From UBA2965 sp036526135 (GTDB lineage: Bacteria; Pseudomonadota; Gammaproteobacteria; Pseudomonadales; Azotimanducaceae): a stretch of DNA of 43,483 nt. The translations under genes were made by a program, and so were the position numbers. Positions within the stretch are counted from its first letter, which is position 1. Each line of letters starts with the position of its first letter. The notes beneath the pieces are model-generated. The model worked only from the letters and a program-made list of their open reading frames with translations. It made no database searches and had not been told where the DNA came from. Shown here piece after piece: positions 1-9,102 of the stretch. The DNA lies in the NCBI GenBank assembly GCA_036526135.1, contig DATCZA010000051.1, positions 1 to 43,483 of the forward strand. The letters are read 5' to 3'.

Positions 1-1
1 G

Positions 2-541
2 TCATGACGTGATGTCCACACTTTCCTGTTCGGATAACTCGGCAAGATACCACCGGGCGCGCTCGACATATCCTTCAGCGCTCACTCGCAGCCCCGCAAT
101 CTGCTCATCAACCAGCTCCCTGACCACCTTGCCGGGCGACCCCAGCACCATGCTGTTGTCAGGAATGACCTTGCCCTCGGTTACCAGCGCATTCGCCCCG
201 ATGATGCAGTTGCGTCCGATCCGGGCCCCGCTCAGCACGACGGCGTTGATGCCGATGAGGGTGTTGTCGCCAACGTCGCAACCGTGCAGAACGGCCTTGT
301 GCCCCACGGTGACGTAGTCCCCGATCGTCAGCGGGCAGCCCGCATCGGTGTGCAAAACCGCGCAGTCCTGGATGTTGCTGTTGGCACCGACCAAGATCGG
401 TTCCACGTCACCGCGAATGACCGCGTTGAACCAGACGTTCGCGTTGGCTTTCAAGGTCACCGATCCTGTGAGCATGGCCCCTGGTGCAATGAAATGCGCA
501 CCCTCGGCGCATACACGGCGTTCACCGAGCTGATAAAGCAC
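2..541 (-). CDS. gamma-carbonic anhydrase-like hexapeptide-repeat protein
   Basis: A left-handed beta-helix protein of the gamma-carbonic anhydrase/YrdA/PaaY family, about 179 residues, the usual length. Imperfect hexapeptide repeats run through most of the chain (VWFNAVIRGD, NSNIQDCAVLHTD, VTVGHKAVLHGC). The three zinc-ligand histidines of the family are visible at about residues 64, 81 and 86. A TTG at 562 would add seven residues, but family members start just before the Y-x-L-G segment, so I prefer the GTG at 541. Family members bind zinc or iron; many have no proven anhydrase activity, so the reaction is unproven. It lies alone, divergent from the next gene, with about 170 bp of unremarkable sequence between them. 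Confidence 0.88.
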   Translation of the reverse strand: MLYQLGERRVCAEGAHFIAPGAMLTGSVTLKANANVWFNAVIRGDVEPILVGANSNIQDCAVLHTDAGCPLTIGDYVTVGHKAVLHGCDVGDNTLIGINAVVLSGARIGRNCIIGANALVTEGKVIPDNSMVLGSPGKVVRELVDEQIAGLRVSAEGYVERARWYLAELSEQESVDITS

Positions 542-715
542 TGCTGCGTCACCCAACCCCAAAGCGGCAGAGTGCAGAGTAATGCACCAACCGCCGGTTC
601 ACAAAGCCCTTACACAAATTACGTGGCGATAACGTCCACCCACAGGCATAGTTTTCTGCGGGGAACCTCCAGCACGACCTTGAGCCACAACGATAACTAG
701 CGAGTAGGGTCGCTT

Positions 716-1054
716 ATGAAATCCCGGCTGCCGGGCTTCGATACGCTGGTGGATATGGCTCGCAACGATCCAGACCGACTGGAATCGTTGCGACGCTCAC
801 TGACTGACGCCGTCATTGCTGAAGCCAGCTGCGACGACACCAGACGCCGACTACAGGGTCTGCAGTTCCGTGTGGACATGGAACGGCGCCGTGCGGCAAC
901 ACCTCTCGCCGCGACCATCCGCATCTCGGAGATGATGGCTCGCTCGCTCGCCGACCTGCACAGATCGCTGGTGGCGCCGGAAACGCTCGAGGAAGATCTC
1001 ACCAGAAAACCGCCCCGACGGAGCGACAACGTCATCGAGTTTCCTCCGAGCTGA
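716..1054 (+). CDS. DUF3135 family protein
   Basis: A 112-residue, highly charged, probably all-helical cytoplasmic protein. The N-terminal LPGFDTLVDMARNDP segment and the central LQGLQFRVDMERRRA segment match my memory of the proteobacterial DUF3135 family (about 110 residues). There is no signal peptide or membrane segment and only one cysteine. A longer-looking antisense frame covers the same DNA but has no recognisable protein character. It is followed 51 bp later by a NUDIX gene on the same strand. No function is known to me. Confidence 0.75.
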   Translation: MKSRLPGFDTLVDMARNDPDRLESLRRSLTDAVIAEASCDDTRRRLQGLQFRVDMERRRAATPLAATIRISEMMARSLADLHRSLVAPETLEEDLTRKPPRRSDNVIEFPPS

Positions 1055-1105
1055 GTTGCCCGAAGCCGCCTGCGACGGGCCGCGCAGTCGCGTTATACTC
1101 GCTGC

Positions 1106-1657
1106 ATGAAGTACTGCAGCGCCTGCGGGTTCGAGTTGGTCTTACGCATTCCCGAGGGAGACAACCGGGAAAGGTTCCTGTGCGAGCAGTGCGACACCAT
1201 TCACTACCAGAACCCACGGATCATTACGGGCTGCCTTGCCATCTGGGAAGAGAAGGTCCTGCTGTGCAGACGCTCGATCAACCCGCGCCGGGGTTTCTGG
1301 ACGCTGCCGGCCGGTTTTCTGGAGAACGGCGAGACCGCCCAGGCCGGGGCCGCGCGTGAAACCTGGGAGGAAGCGCGGGCCCGGGTCGTAATCGACGACC
1401 TCTACACGATGTTCAGCCTCCCGCACATATCCCAGGTCTACCTCTTCTACAAGGCGCGGCTTCTCGATGGATCCTACGCTGCCGGGGCGGAGACCGCCGA
1501 GGCGGGCTTGTTCGACGAGGAGGAAATACCCTGGGACGACCTGGCGTTCCCGGTGGTGCGCGACACCCTTCAGCATTACTTCCAGGACCGCATCCACGAT
1601 CACTTTCGGGTTCACACCGGCGACATCATCGTTCAGCGGGATCGGCGCTCGGACTGA
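1106..1657 (+). CDS. NUDIX hydrolase with N-terminal zinc ribbon
   Basis: A 183-residue NUDIX hydrolase that would cleave a nucleoside diphosphate linked to another moiety; the exact substrate is not predictable. An N-terminal zinc ribbon has CxxC pairs at residues 4/7 and 26/29, as in NudC-like NADH pyrophosphatases. The Nudix box spans about residues 70-92: Gly70, Glu76, Arg84-Glu85 and Glu88-Glu89 are all present. The final glycine of the canonical GX5EX7REUXEEXGU motif is replaced by arginine (EEARAR). The catalytic glutamates are intact, so activity is expected. Length is normal for short zinc-ribbon NUDIX proteins. Confidence 0.9.
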   Translation: MKYCSACGFELVLRIPEGDNRERFLCEQCDTIHYQNPRIITGCLAIWEEKVLLCRRSINPRRGFWTLPAGFLENGETAQAGAARETWEEARARVVIDDLYTMFSLPHISQVYLFYKARLLDGSYAAGAETAEAGLFDEEEIPWDDLAFPVVRDTLQHYFQDRIHDHFRVHTGDIIVQRDRRSD

Positions 1658-1667
1658 ACCGAGCGCC

Positions 1668-4600
1668 CTAGCGCAGCGCCACCCGGGCGTTGCGAAACAA
1701 GCGCATCCACGGCCCGTCTTCCTGCCACGACGGATCCCGCCAGGCATTCTGGTAGGCGCGAAATACCCGCTCGGGATGCGGCATCATGATCAATACCCTG
1801 CCAAAGGCGCCGGTCAGCCCCGCCAGGCCGCGACCGGCACCATTGGGATTGGCCGGATACAGCTCGGTCGGCCGATGATGATTGTCCACATACTGCAGAC
1901 AGACCTGATCCCGCCGGCTCTCCCAGAAATCCAGCTCCGTCCCGGCATCGGCAAACTCGGCCCGGCCTTCGCCATGGGCGACCGCGATGGGCAGCACGCT
2001 TCCGGCCATGCCCTCGAGCCATGGAGAGTCCACCTCGTTGACGCGAACCAGAACCGTGCGACCTTCGAACTGCTCTGAGCGGTTGCGGACGAAGCGAGGC
2101 CAGCTTCCCGCGTCCGGAACGATCTCCTTCAGGGCAGACATCATCTGGCAACCGTTGCAGACACCCAGCGCCAAGCGGTCGCGCGCAAAGAACTCGACGA
2201 ACTGGTCGCGAGCCCGATCGTCGAACAGGATGCTCTTCGCCCAACCGCCCCCGCCGCCGAGCACGTCGCCATAGGAAAACCCTCCGCATGCCGCGAGAGC
2301 CGGAAAGTCGAGAAGCCGGGTCCTCCCTTCCAGAACGTCGCTCATGTGCACATCCACAGGCAGGAAACCGGCCCGCTCGAAAGCCGCCGCCATCTCGATC
2401 TGCCCGTTCACGCCCTGCTCGCGCAGCACGGCGATGCGCGGGCGCGAGCTGCCCACATAGGGAGCGCAGACGTCCTCGTCGACGTCGAAGGTCACGCGGC
2501 TGGAGAATCCAGGATCCGCTGCCCGAATGCCGCTGCGTTCCTCGTCGGCGCAATCGGGATTGTCGCGCAGGCGCTGTATCTGGTAGCTGGTTTCCGCCCA
2601 GGCTTCCTGGAGCGCCGCGCGATCCGATCGGTACAGCTCCGCCCGGGCGCCGTTGATGACGACCACCCCGTCGTCGCGAGGGCATCCGATGACCGCGCAC
2701 GGTATCTCGCCGAATGCCGCGCGAACCGCTTCCAGATCTTTTTCCGCCACCTGAACCACCGCCCCGAGCTCTTCGGCAAACAAGGCGCCAAACACGTCTT
2801 CGCCATCGACGCGCAGATCCAGCCCGCAGCGCCCGGCGAAGGCCATTTCCAGCACGCAGGCAATGAGACCGCCATCCGAACGGTCGTGATAGGCCAGCAG
2901 CATGCCCTGCTCGTTCAGTTCTTGGATCGCACGGAAAAAGGCCCCAAGCATATCGGGCGAGTTCACATCGGGAGCTTCCGCCCCGAGCTGACCATAGGTC
3001 TGGGCAAGCACGCTGCCGCCCAGCCGGTTTCTGCCCTGACCGAGATCCACCAGCAGGAGGCGGGTATCGGGGGTGGTCTTGAGCTCGGGCGTGAGGGTAC
3101 GGCGCGCATCCGTCACCGGCGCAAACGCAGAGACGATGAGCGTCAGCGGCGACGTCACTTCCCTGTCGTCCCAACGAGTGCGCATGGAAAGGCTGTCCTT
3201 GCCCACCGGTATGGCAATTCCGAGGGCCGGACAGAGTTCCATCCCCACCGCCCGTACGCCTTCGAACAGCGCCTGCTCTTCTGCATCGGCCCCCGCGGCG
3301 GCCATCCAGTTTGCCGACAGCACCACCCTGCCAAGATCGCCGACAGGCGCCGCACACAGGTTGGTCAAGGCTTCGCCCACGGCCATTCGAGCGGATGCGG
3401 CGGGATCGATGAGCGCAGTCGGTGACCGCTCGCCCATGGCAAACGCCTCGCCGGCATAGCTCCGGTATCCGGATAGCGTGACCGCAACATCCGCGCACGG
3501 CACCTGCCACGGGCCCACCATCTGCTCCCGCGCCACCAGCCCGGTGATGCTCCGATCGCCGATGGTGATCAGAAACTGCTTGCTTGCCACACACGGAAAG
3601 CGCAAAACCCGGTCGATGGCCTCTGCGAGAACGAGACCATTGTGGCTGAACCCAGGCGGGGTGAGCGCCCGCGGTGCGAACGAACGCTGCATCTTAGGCG
3701 GCTTGCCGAACAGCACGGAAAGCGGCAGGTCCACGGGCGAGTTGGCGAACTCGGCATCATCGACCGTCAGGTGCGGGTCGGCCACGGCCCGGCCCACGAC
3801 GGCAAAGGGGCAACGCTCGCGATGGCAGATCTCGGCGAACCCCGGCAGATGCTCTTCGGCAATCGCCAGCACGTAGCGTTCCTGTGCCTCGTTGCACCAG
3901 ATTTCCAGAGGCGTCATGCCCGGGTCCGCGTTGGGCACGTCACGCAGCTGAAAATGCCCGCCGACGCCCGCGTCCTTGACCAGCTCCGGAAGGGCATTGG
4001 ACAACCCGCCGGCGCCGACATCGTGAATGAGGAGAATGGGATTTCGCTCTCCTAAAGCGCAGCAGCGATCGATCACCTCCTGGCAGCGGCGCTCGATCTC
4101 CGCGTTGTCCCGCTGAACCGAGGCAAAATCGAGGTCGGACGAGCTCTCTCCCGATCCCATGCTCGAGGCGGCGCCCCCGCCGAGCCCGATGAGCATGGCC
4201 GGGCCACCGAGCACGATCAGCGCGGTCGCCGCCGGGAAAGCGGTGGGTTGGACGTGCTCCGGGCGGATGCTGCCGACGCCGCCGGCGATCATGACGGGCT
4301 TGTGATAGCCGCGAACCTGGCGGGGGTCGCCGGCAACGGTCTGCTCGAAAGTACGGAAATAGCCGGCCAGAGCCGGTCTTCCGAACTCGTTGTTGAAGGC
4401 GGCCGCACCCACGGGGCCTTCCACCATGATGTCCAGCGCGCTCACCATGTGTTCCGGTTTGCCGGTCTCGAGCTCCCAGGGCTGGCCATAGCCGGGAATG
4501 TTGAGGTGCGAGGTCGTGAAGCCCGTAAGGCCCGCCTTCGGCTTCGACCCTCGGCCCACGGCGCCCTCATCGCGGATCTCGCCGCCGGACCCGGTGGCGG

Positions 4601-5504
4601 CCCCCGGGTACGGGGCGATGGCCGTCGGGTGATTGTGGGTCTCTACCTTCATCAACACGTGGACGGCTGCTTCGTCGTAGCCGTACTCGTGAGACGCGGA
4701 GTCCACACCGAAACGCTCGATGCGATGCCCCTCGATGACGGCTGCGTTGTCGGAATAGGCGCTGAGAATCCCGGCCCCGTTGATCGACCGGTAGGTATTC
4801 CTGATCATCTCGAACAGCGAAAGCGGCTGAGGTTCGCCGGCGATGCTCCACGACGCGTTGAATATCTTGTGGCGGCAGTGCTCCGAGTTCGCCTGAGCGA
4901 ACATCATCAATTCGACGTCGTTCGGGTCACGCCCGAGCTCCAGATAGGCGCCCGCGAGGTATTCGATCTCATCCGCGGACAGCGCAAGGCCCAACGCCCG
5001 GTTGGCCTCTTCCAGCGCCGCCAGGCCGCCCGCCTGCAGAGCAACCGTGCTCATGGGCTTTGGCGGCAGGTTCGCGAAAACCGAGGGGAAGTCCGCCTCG
5101 CCAACCGCCCGCTCGGTCATGCGGTCGTAAAGCAGCGCAAGCTGGACATCGCTCAGGCCCCTGTCCGCAAACCACCGCACGCCCCGTTCGACCCGGGTCA
5201 CCTGGTCCAGACCGCAGATGGCGAAGATGTCGGTCGCCTTGCTGGACCACGGCGAGATCGTGCCGGCCCGAGGAACCACGGTTGCGACCAGATCACCCGT
5301 CGGCGCCGGCAGCCCCGTTTCCGGACCGTAGCGAAGCAGCGCCTGCGCGCGCTCCAGCGCCTGTCCCGCAAGCGGCTGATGGACGGCCAGGAGATGGACG
5401 TACTGAGCGTACAGCGCACCTTCCGGCAGGCCCAGCTGCCCGCTCAGCTTGTTCAGGCGAAAGGCGGAGCGGGCCGGCGGCCCTTCGAGCGTCAAAATCT
5501 CCAT
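1668..5504 (-). CDS. purL: phosphoribosylformylglycinamidine synthase (large single-chain PurL)
   Basis: Catalyses the fourth step of de novo purine synthesis, converting FGAR to FGAM with glutamine and ATP. At 1278 residues it is the large gammaproteobacterial form that fuses the synthetase and glutaminase domains. The N-terminal domain is followed by the linker, the two PurM-like ATP-binding halves (AQANSEHCRHKIFNA, VETHNHPTAIAP) and a C-terminal class I glutaminase. That domain shows the nucleophile Cys1116 (GVCNGCQ) and the His1243/Glu1245 dyad in PHPERVF. Last gene of the guaB-guaA-tadA-purL run, 21 bp after tadA. The start is an ATG followed by the family-typical MEILTLEGPPA. Confidence 0.98.
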   Translation of the reverse strand: MEILTLEGPPARSAFRLNKLSGQLGLPEGALYAQYVHLLAVHQPLAGQALERAQALLRYGPETGLPAPTGDLVATVVPRAGTISPWSSKATDIFAICGLDQVTRVERGVRWFADRGLSDVQLALLYDRMTERAVGEADFPSVFANLPPKPMSTVALQAGGLAALEEANRALGLALSADEIEYLAGAYLELGRDPNDVELMMFAQANSEHCRHKIFNASWSIAGEPQPLSLFEMIRNTYRSINGAGILSAYSDNAAVIEGHRIERFGVDSASHEYGYDEAAVHVLMKVETHNHPTAIAPYPGAATGSGGEIRDEGAVGRGSKPKAGLTGFTTSHLNIPGYGQPWELETGKPEHMVSALDIMVEGPVGAAAFNNEFGRPALAGYFRTFEQTVAGDPRQVRGYHKPVMIAGGVGSIRPEHVQPTAFPAATALIVLGGPAMLIGLGGGAASSMGSGESSSDLDFASVQRDNAEIERRCQEVIDRCCALGERNPILLIHDVGAGGLSNALPELVKDAGVGGHFQLRDVPNADPGMTPLEIWCNEAQERYVLAIAEEHLPGFAEICHRERCPFAVVGRAVADPHLTVDDAEFANSPVDLPLSVLFGKPPKMQRSFAPRALTPPGFSHNGLVLAEAIDRVLRFPCVASKQFLITIGDRSITGLVAREQMVGPWQVPCADVAVTLSGYRSYAGEAFAMGERSPTALIDPAASARMAVGEALTNLCAAPVGDLGRVVLSANWMAAAGADAEEQALFEGVRAVGMELCPALGIAIPVGKDSLSMRTRWDDREVTSPLTLIVSAFAPVTDARRTLTPELKTTPDTRLLLVDLGQGRNRLGGSVLAQTYGQLGAEAPDVNSPDMLGAFFRAIQELNEQGMLLAYHDRSDGGLIACVLEMAFAGRCGLDLRVDGEDVFGALFAEELGAVVQVAEKDLEAVRAAFGEIPCAVIGCPRDDGVVVINGARAELYRSDRAALQEAWAETSYQIQRLRDNPDCADEERSGIRAADPGFSSRVTFDVDEDVCAPYVGSSRPRIAVLREQGVNGQIEMAAAFERAGFLPVDVHMSDVLEGRTRLLDFPALAACGGFSYGDVLGGGGGWAKSILFDDRARDQFVEFFARDRLALGVCNGCQMMSALKEIVPDAGSWPRFVRNRSEQFEGRTVLVRVNEVDSPWLEGMAGSVLPIAVAHGEGRAEFADAGTELDFWESRRDQVCLQYVDNHHRPTELYPANPNGAGRGLAGLTGAFGRVLIMMPHPERVFRAYQNAWRDPSWQEDGPWMRLFRNARVALR

Positions 5505-5525
5505 GAACCGATCCTCATCCGATGC

Positions 5526-5972
5526 TCACCGCCGCTCGGCAAAGAACGCGCGCAAAACCTCCGCGCACTCGCGCGCAAGCACGCCGCCCACCACCTCGAC
5601 CCGGTGATTCAGCAACGGGTTTTCCAGAACGGTCGCCGTGCTGGTCACCGCACCGGATCGCGGCTCCAACGCGCCGTAGACCAGGGTCGCGATCCGCGCG
5701 TGGACGAGGGCTCCGGCACACATGGTGCACGGTTCCACCGTCACGTACATCGCAGCACCCGCAAGCCGGTAGTTGCCGGACCGTTTAGCGGCAGCACGCA
5801 GCGCAACGATCTCCGCATGTGCCGTGGGGTCGCTGCTGCTGATGGGACAGTTGAAGCCACTCCCCAGCAGCTCCCCGTCCCGAACCACCACCGCGCCCAC
5901 GGGCACCTCTCCCGCGGCGGCTGCGCGACCCGCCTCTTCTAGAGCCAGGCGCATCCAGTCAACGTGGCTCAT
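5526..5972 (-). CDS. tadA: tRNA adenosine(34) deaminase TadA
   Basis: Deaminates A34 to inosine in the anticodon of tRNA-Arg(ACG), an essential wobble modification. At 148 residues it has the usual length. The zinc-dependent cytidine-deaminase fold is clear: HAE at 52-54 supplies the zinc-ligand histidine and catalytic glutamate, and PCTMC at 81-85 supplies the two cysteine ligands. It sits between guaA (24 bp upstream) and purL (21 bp downstream), so it is probably co-transcribed with purine biosynthesis genes. The ATG start is followed by a typical N-terminal helix. Confidence 0.96.
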   Translation of the reverse strand: MSHVDWMRLALEEAGRAAAAGEVPVGAVVVRDGELLGSGFNCPISSSDPTAHAEIVALRAAAKRSGNYRLAGAAMYVTVEPCTMCAGALVHARIATLVYGALEPRSGAVTSTATVLENPLLNHRVEVVGGVLARECAEVLRAFFAERR

Positions 5973-5996
5973 CGCCCTCCCGTGCCAACCACACGG

Positions 5997-7574
5997 TCAC
6001 TCCCACTCGATGGTCGCTGGCGGTTTGCTGGAGACGTCGTAAACCACCCGCGAAACGTGGGGGATCTCATTGATGATCCGGTTGGATACACGCTCGATCA
6101 GCTCGTAGGGCAACCGTGCACAGCGGGCGGTCATGAAGTCCGTGGTCTCCACCGCCCTCAGGGCGATGACGTCCGCGTAACGCCGTGCGTCGCCTACCAC
6201 GCCCACCGACTTCACCGGCAGCAGCACGGCAAACGCCTGGCTGACGGCGTCGTACATTCCCGCAGCTCGGAGCTCTTCGAGGTAGATGGCGTCCGCTTCG
6301 CGCAGGACGTCGGCACGGGCGGCGGTCACCTCGCCGAGCACCCGCACGCCCAGGCCCGGACCGGGAAACGGGTGCCGGTAGACCAGCTCCCGAGGCAGCC
6401 CCAGATGCATCCCGATCTTGCGGACCTCGTCCTTGAACAGCTCGCGAATCGGCTCCACCAGCTTCAGATGCATCCGTTCGGGGAGGCCGCCGACGTTGTG
6501 ATGGGACTTGATGACATGAGCCTTGCCGTACTTGCCCGCTGCCGACTCGATGACGTCGGGATAAATGGTGCCCTGAGCCAGCCAGCTCACCCCGGAGATC
6601 TTGTGCGCTTCACGATCGAAGACCTCGATGAACGTATTACCGATGACCTTGCGTTTCGCCTCGGGGTCCACGACACCGGCCAGGCGCCCCAGAAACTCTT
6701 CCGCGGCCGGCACGCTGACCAGGTTGAGCGCCAGAGCGTTGGTCGGCGCAAAAGCACGCTCCACCTCTTCCCGCTCGCCCTTGCGAAGCAGGCCGTTGTC
6801 CACGAACACGCACGTCAGCTGATCCCCGATGGCCCGGGAGAGCAGAGCAGCAACCACGCTGGAATCCACGCCTCCGGACAACCCCAGCACGACCCTTTCG
6901 TCTCCAACCAGGTCGCGGGCGTGGGCGATGGCGTCCTCGACGATGTTGGCGGCCGTCCACAGGCCATCGCAGCGACACAGCGTCCGCGCGAAGTGGGCAA
7001 GCATCTCTTCGCCCCGCTGGGTGTGCGTCACCTCGGGATGAAACTGCACGCCGTACATGCGCTTTTCGCGATGCTCCATCGCAGCCACGGGCGCCGACGG
7101 GGTGCTGGCGGTGACCTCGAAGCCCGGAGGCGTCCTCACCACCCGGTCGCCGTGGCTCATCCAGACCGGCAGATGCCCGCCGGCGGTGTCACGCACCGTG
7201 CCGAGCAGCTCGGCCGTCTCGACAATCTCGATTTCTGCGTGGCCGAACTCATGGACGTCGGACGCTTCCACGGAACCGCCCAGCTGCTCTGCCATGGCCT
7301 GCATGCCGTAACAGATGCCGAGGATGGGCACCCCCAGCTCGAACACGATGGACGGGATGCGCGGCGTGTCCGCAAACGTTACCGACTCCGGGCCGCCAGA
7401 GAGGATCACCCCCCGCGGCGCGAACTCGCGTATGAAATCCTCCGGGACGTCGAAGGGGTGAATCTCGCAATAAACGCCGGCCTCGCGCACCCGGCGGGCA
7501 ATCAGCTGGGTGTACTGGGCACCGAAATCGATGATCAGGAGGCGCTGATCATGTATGTCGTATTTGTCCGCCAT
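5997..7574 (-). CDS. guaA: GMP synthase (glutamine-hydrolysing)
   Basis: Converts XMP to GMP using glutamine and ATP. The 525 residues match the family length. The N-terminal class I amidotransferase domain has nucleophile Cys88 (GICYGMQ) and the His179/Glu181 pair (FHPEV). The ATP-pyrophosphatase P-loop SGGVDSS is at about 233-239, and the C-terminal dimerisation domain ends in the conserved IEWE. The gene begins directly after the guaB stop with no gap, the classic guaBA arrangement, so the two are almost certainly one transcript. Confidence 0.98.
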   Translation of the reverse strand: MADKYDIHDQRLLIIDFGAQYTQLIARRVREAGVYCEIHPFDVPEDFIREFAPRGVILSGGPESVTFADTPRIPSIVFELGVPILGICYGMQAMAEQLGGSVEASDVHEFGHAEIEIVETAELLGTVRDTAGGHLPVWMSHGDRVVRTPPGFEVTASTPSAPVAAMEHREKRMYGVQFHPEVTHTQRGEEMLAHFARTLCRCDGLWTAANIVEDAIAHARDLVGDERVVLGLSGGVDSSVVAALLSRAIGDQLTCVFVDNGLLRKGEREEVERAFAPTNALALNLVSVPAAEEFLGRLAGVVDPEAKRKVIGNTFIEVFDREAHKISGVSWLAQGTIYPDVIESAAGKYGKAHVIKSHHNVGGLPERMHLKLVEPIRELFKDEVRKIGMHLGLPRELVYRHPFPGPGLGVRVLGEVTAARADVLREADAIYLEELRAAGMYDAVSQAFAVLLPVKSVGVVGDARRYADVIALRAVETTDFMTARCARLPYELIERVSNRIINEIPHVSRVVYDVSSKPPATIEWE

Positions 7575-9044
7575 TCAGCTGACGGGATAGTTCGGCGCTT
7601 CTTTGGTGATCGCCACGTCGTGAACGTGACTCTCCACCATGCTGGCCGCGCTCACTCGCACGAAGCGAGGCTGGGTTCGCATGGTCTCGATATCGTTCGA
7701 GCCGGTATAGCCCATCGACGCCCTGAGCCCGCCCATGAGCTGATGAACGATGGGGCCCACAGGCCCACGGTAAGGCACGCGCCCTTCGATCCCCTCGGGA
7801 ACGAGCTTGCGATGATCCCCCTCTGCTTCCTGGAAGTACCGATCGCTGGACCCGTTGGACTCGGTCATCGCACCCAGCGAGCCCATGCCGCGATAGGACT
7901 TGTAGGTTCTGCCCTGATAGAGCTCTACCTCTCCGGGCGCTTCATCGGTGCCGGCGAGCAGCCCGCCGACCATCACCACGCTGGCCCCGGCCGCGATGGC
8001 TTTGGCAATGTCGCCCGAGTAACGGACACCTCCATCGGCAATGACGGGCACCCCTTCCGAGTCGGCAACCGCCACCGCTTCGGCGATGGCCGTGATCTGC
8101 GGAACACCAATGCCGGTAACCATTCGCGTGGTGCAGATGGAGCCGGGGCCGATGCCGACCTTGACCGCATCCACGCCGGCGGAAAGAAGCGCTTTCGCGC
8201 CGTCCGCGGTAGCCACGTTGCCGCCGATGACGTTGACGTCCGGATAGCGCTGCTTGATCCAGCTGATGCGGTCCAGCACCCGCTGGGAGTGCCCGTGAGC
8301 CGTATCCACCACCAGCACGTCGACGCCGGCTTCCACGAGGGCCGCGACCCGGTCGTCGGTGTCGGGGCTGGTACCCACGCTCGCACCGACCCGGAGCTGT
8401 CCCCGGTGGTCTTTGCAGGCATTGGGATAAGCCTGGGCCTTGGTGATGTCCTTGACGGTCACCATGCCTTTGAGCTCGAAGCGATCGTTGATGAGGAGGA
8501 CTTTCTCGATGCGATGCTTGTGAAGGAGATCGGTGATCTTCTCGAAGCTTGCCTCCTCGTCCGCGGTGACGAGGTGCTCCTTTGTGGTCATCACGTCGCG
8601 GACCTTGGCGTCCATGCGACGCTCGAACCGCACGTCGCGTCCCGTGACGATGCCGACCAGCCGGCGTCCATCCACCACCGGCACGCCGGAGATCTTGTGT
8701 TCCATGGTCAGCTCGATCAGATCCGCGACCGTTTTGTCCGGATGGATGGTGATCGGGTCACGGATGATGCCACTTTCGTGCTTCTTGACCGCCCGGACTT
8801 CACGGGCCTGGCTCTCGATGTCCATGTTCTTGTGCACGATGCCGACCCCGCCCTCCTGCGCGATCGCAATAGCAAGCCGAGCCTCCGTCACCGTGTCCAT
8901 GGCAGCGGACATGAGCGGGATATTGAGGTGGATGTCTCTGGTCAGCTTCGTCGCGAGCGAAACTTCTGAAGGCAAGCACTGGGAGTAGGCGGGAAGGAGC
9001 AGAACGTCGTCGAACGTGAGCGCGTCATGCGCAATACGCAACAT
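7575..9044 (-). CDS. guaB: IMP dehydrogenase
   Basis: NAD-dependent oxidation of IMP to XMP, the committed step to guanine nucleotides. The 489 residues form a TIM barrel with a Bateman module of two CBS domains inserted at about residues 95-205. The catalytic loop GPGSICTTR carries the active-site Cys304. The start ATG at 9044 is followed by the typical LTFDDVLLLPAYS segment. First gene of the purine operon, preceded by a strong promoter match (see the separate entry) and divergent from xseA. Confidence 0.98.
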   Translation of the reverse strand: MLRIAHDALTFDDVLLLPAYSQCLPSEVSLATKLTRDIHLNIPLMSAAMDTVTEARLAIAIAQEGGVGIVHKNMDIESQAREVRAVKKHESGIIRDPITIHPDKTVADLIELTMEHKISGVPVVDGRRLVGIVTGRDVRFERRMDAKVRDVMTTKEHLVTADEEASFEKITDLLHKHRIEKVLLINDRFELKGMVTVKDITKAQAYPNACKDHRGQLRVGASVGTSPDTDDRVAALVEAGVDVLVVDTAHGHSQRVLDRISWIKQRYPDVNVIGGNVATADGAKALLSAGVDAVKVGIGPGSICTTRMVTGIGVPQITAIAEAVAVADSEGVPVIADGGVRYSGDIAKAIAAGASVVMVGGLLAGTDEAPGEVELYQGRTYKSYRGMGSLGAMTESNGSSDRYFQEAEGDHRKLVPEGIEGRVPYRGPVGPIVHQLMGGLRASMGYTGSNDIETMRTQPRFVRVSAASMVESHVHDVAITKEAPNYPVS

Positions 9045-9065
9045 TGGTCACTCCGCAAAAGCGGC

Positions 9066-9094
9066 ATTCTATCGGCGCACCCCGATCATGTAAA
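9066..9094 (-). promoter_or_regulatory. predicted sigma70 promoter of guaB
   Basis: On the minus strand, TTTACA (9094-9089) is followed after exactly 17 bp by TAGAAT (9071-9066). Each hexamer differs from the sigma70 consensus at one position. Transcription would begin near 9060, giving a 5' leader of roughly 15-20 nt before the guaB ATG at 9044. The -35 hexamer lies only 8 bp upstream of the divergent xseA start, so polymerase binding here could influence both genes. I see no convincing purine-repressor palindrome. Confidence 0.6.
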
Positions 9095-9102
9095 CTCGAC
9101 CC

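Noticed and set aside
1633..3594. A 653-codon second minus-strand frame inside purL
   Set aside because: Out-of-frame overlap with purL, with extreme Arg/Gly/Ser composition and no motif.
4248..5942. A 564-codon plus-strand frame opposite purL and tadA
   Set aside because: Shadow of purL/tadA, no conserved motif.
5964..8969. A 1001-codon plus-strand open frame opposite guaA and guaB
   Set aside because: It is the mirror of two unmistakable conserved enzymes, is rich in His/Arg/Asp/Gly with no domain, and results from GC-biased codon use.
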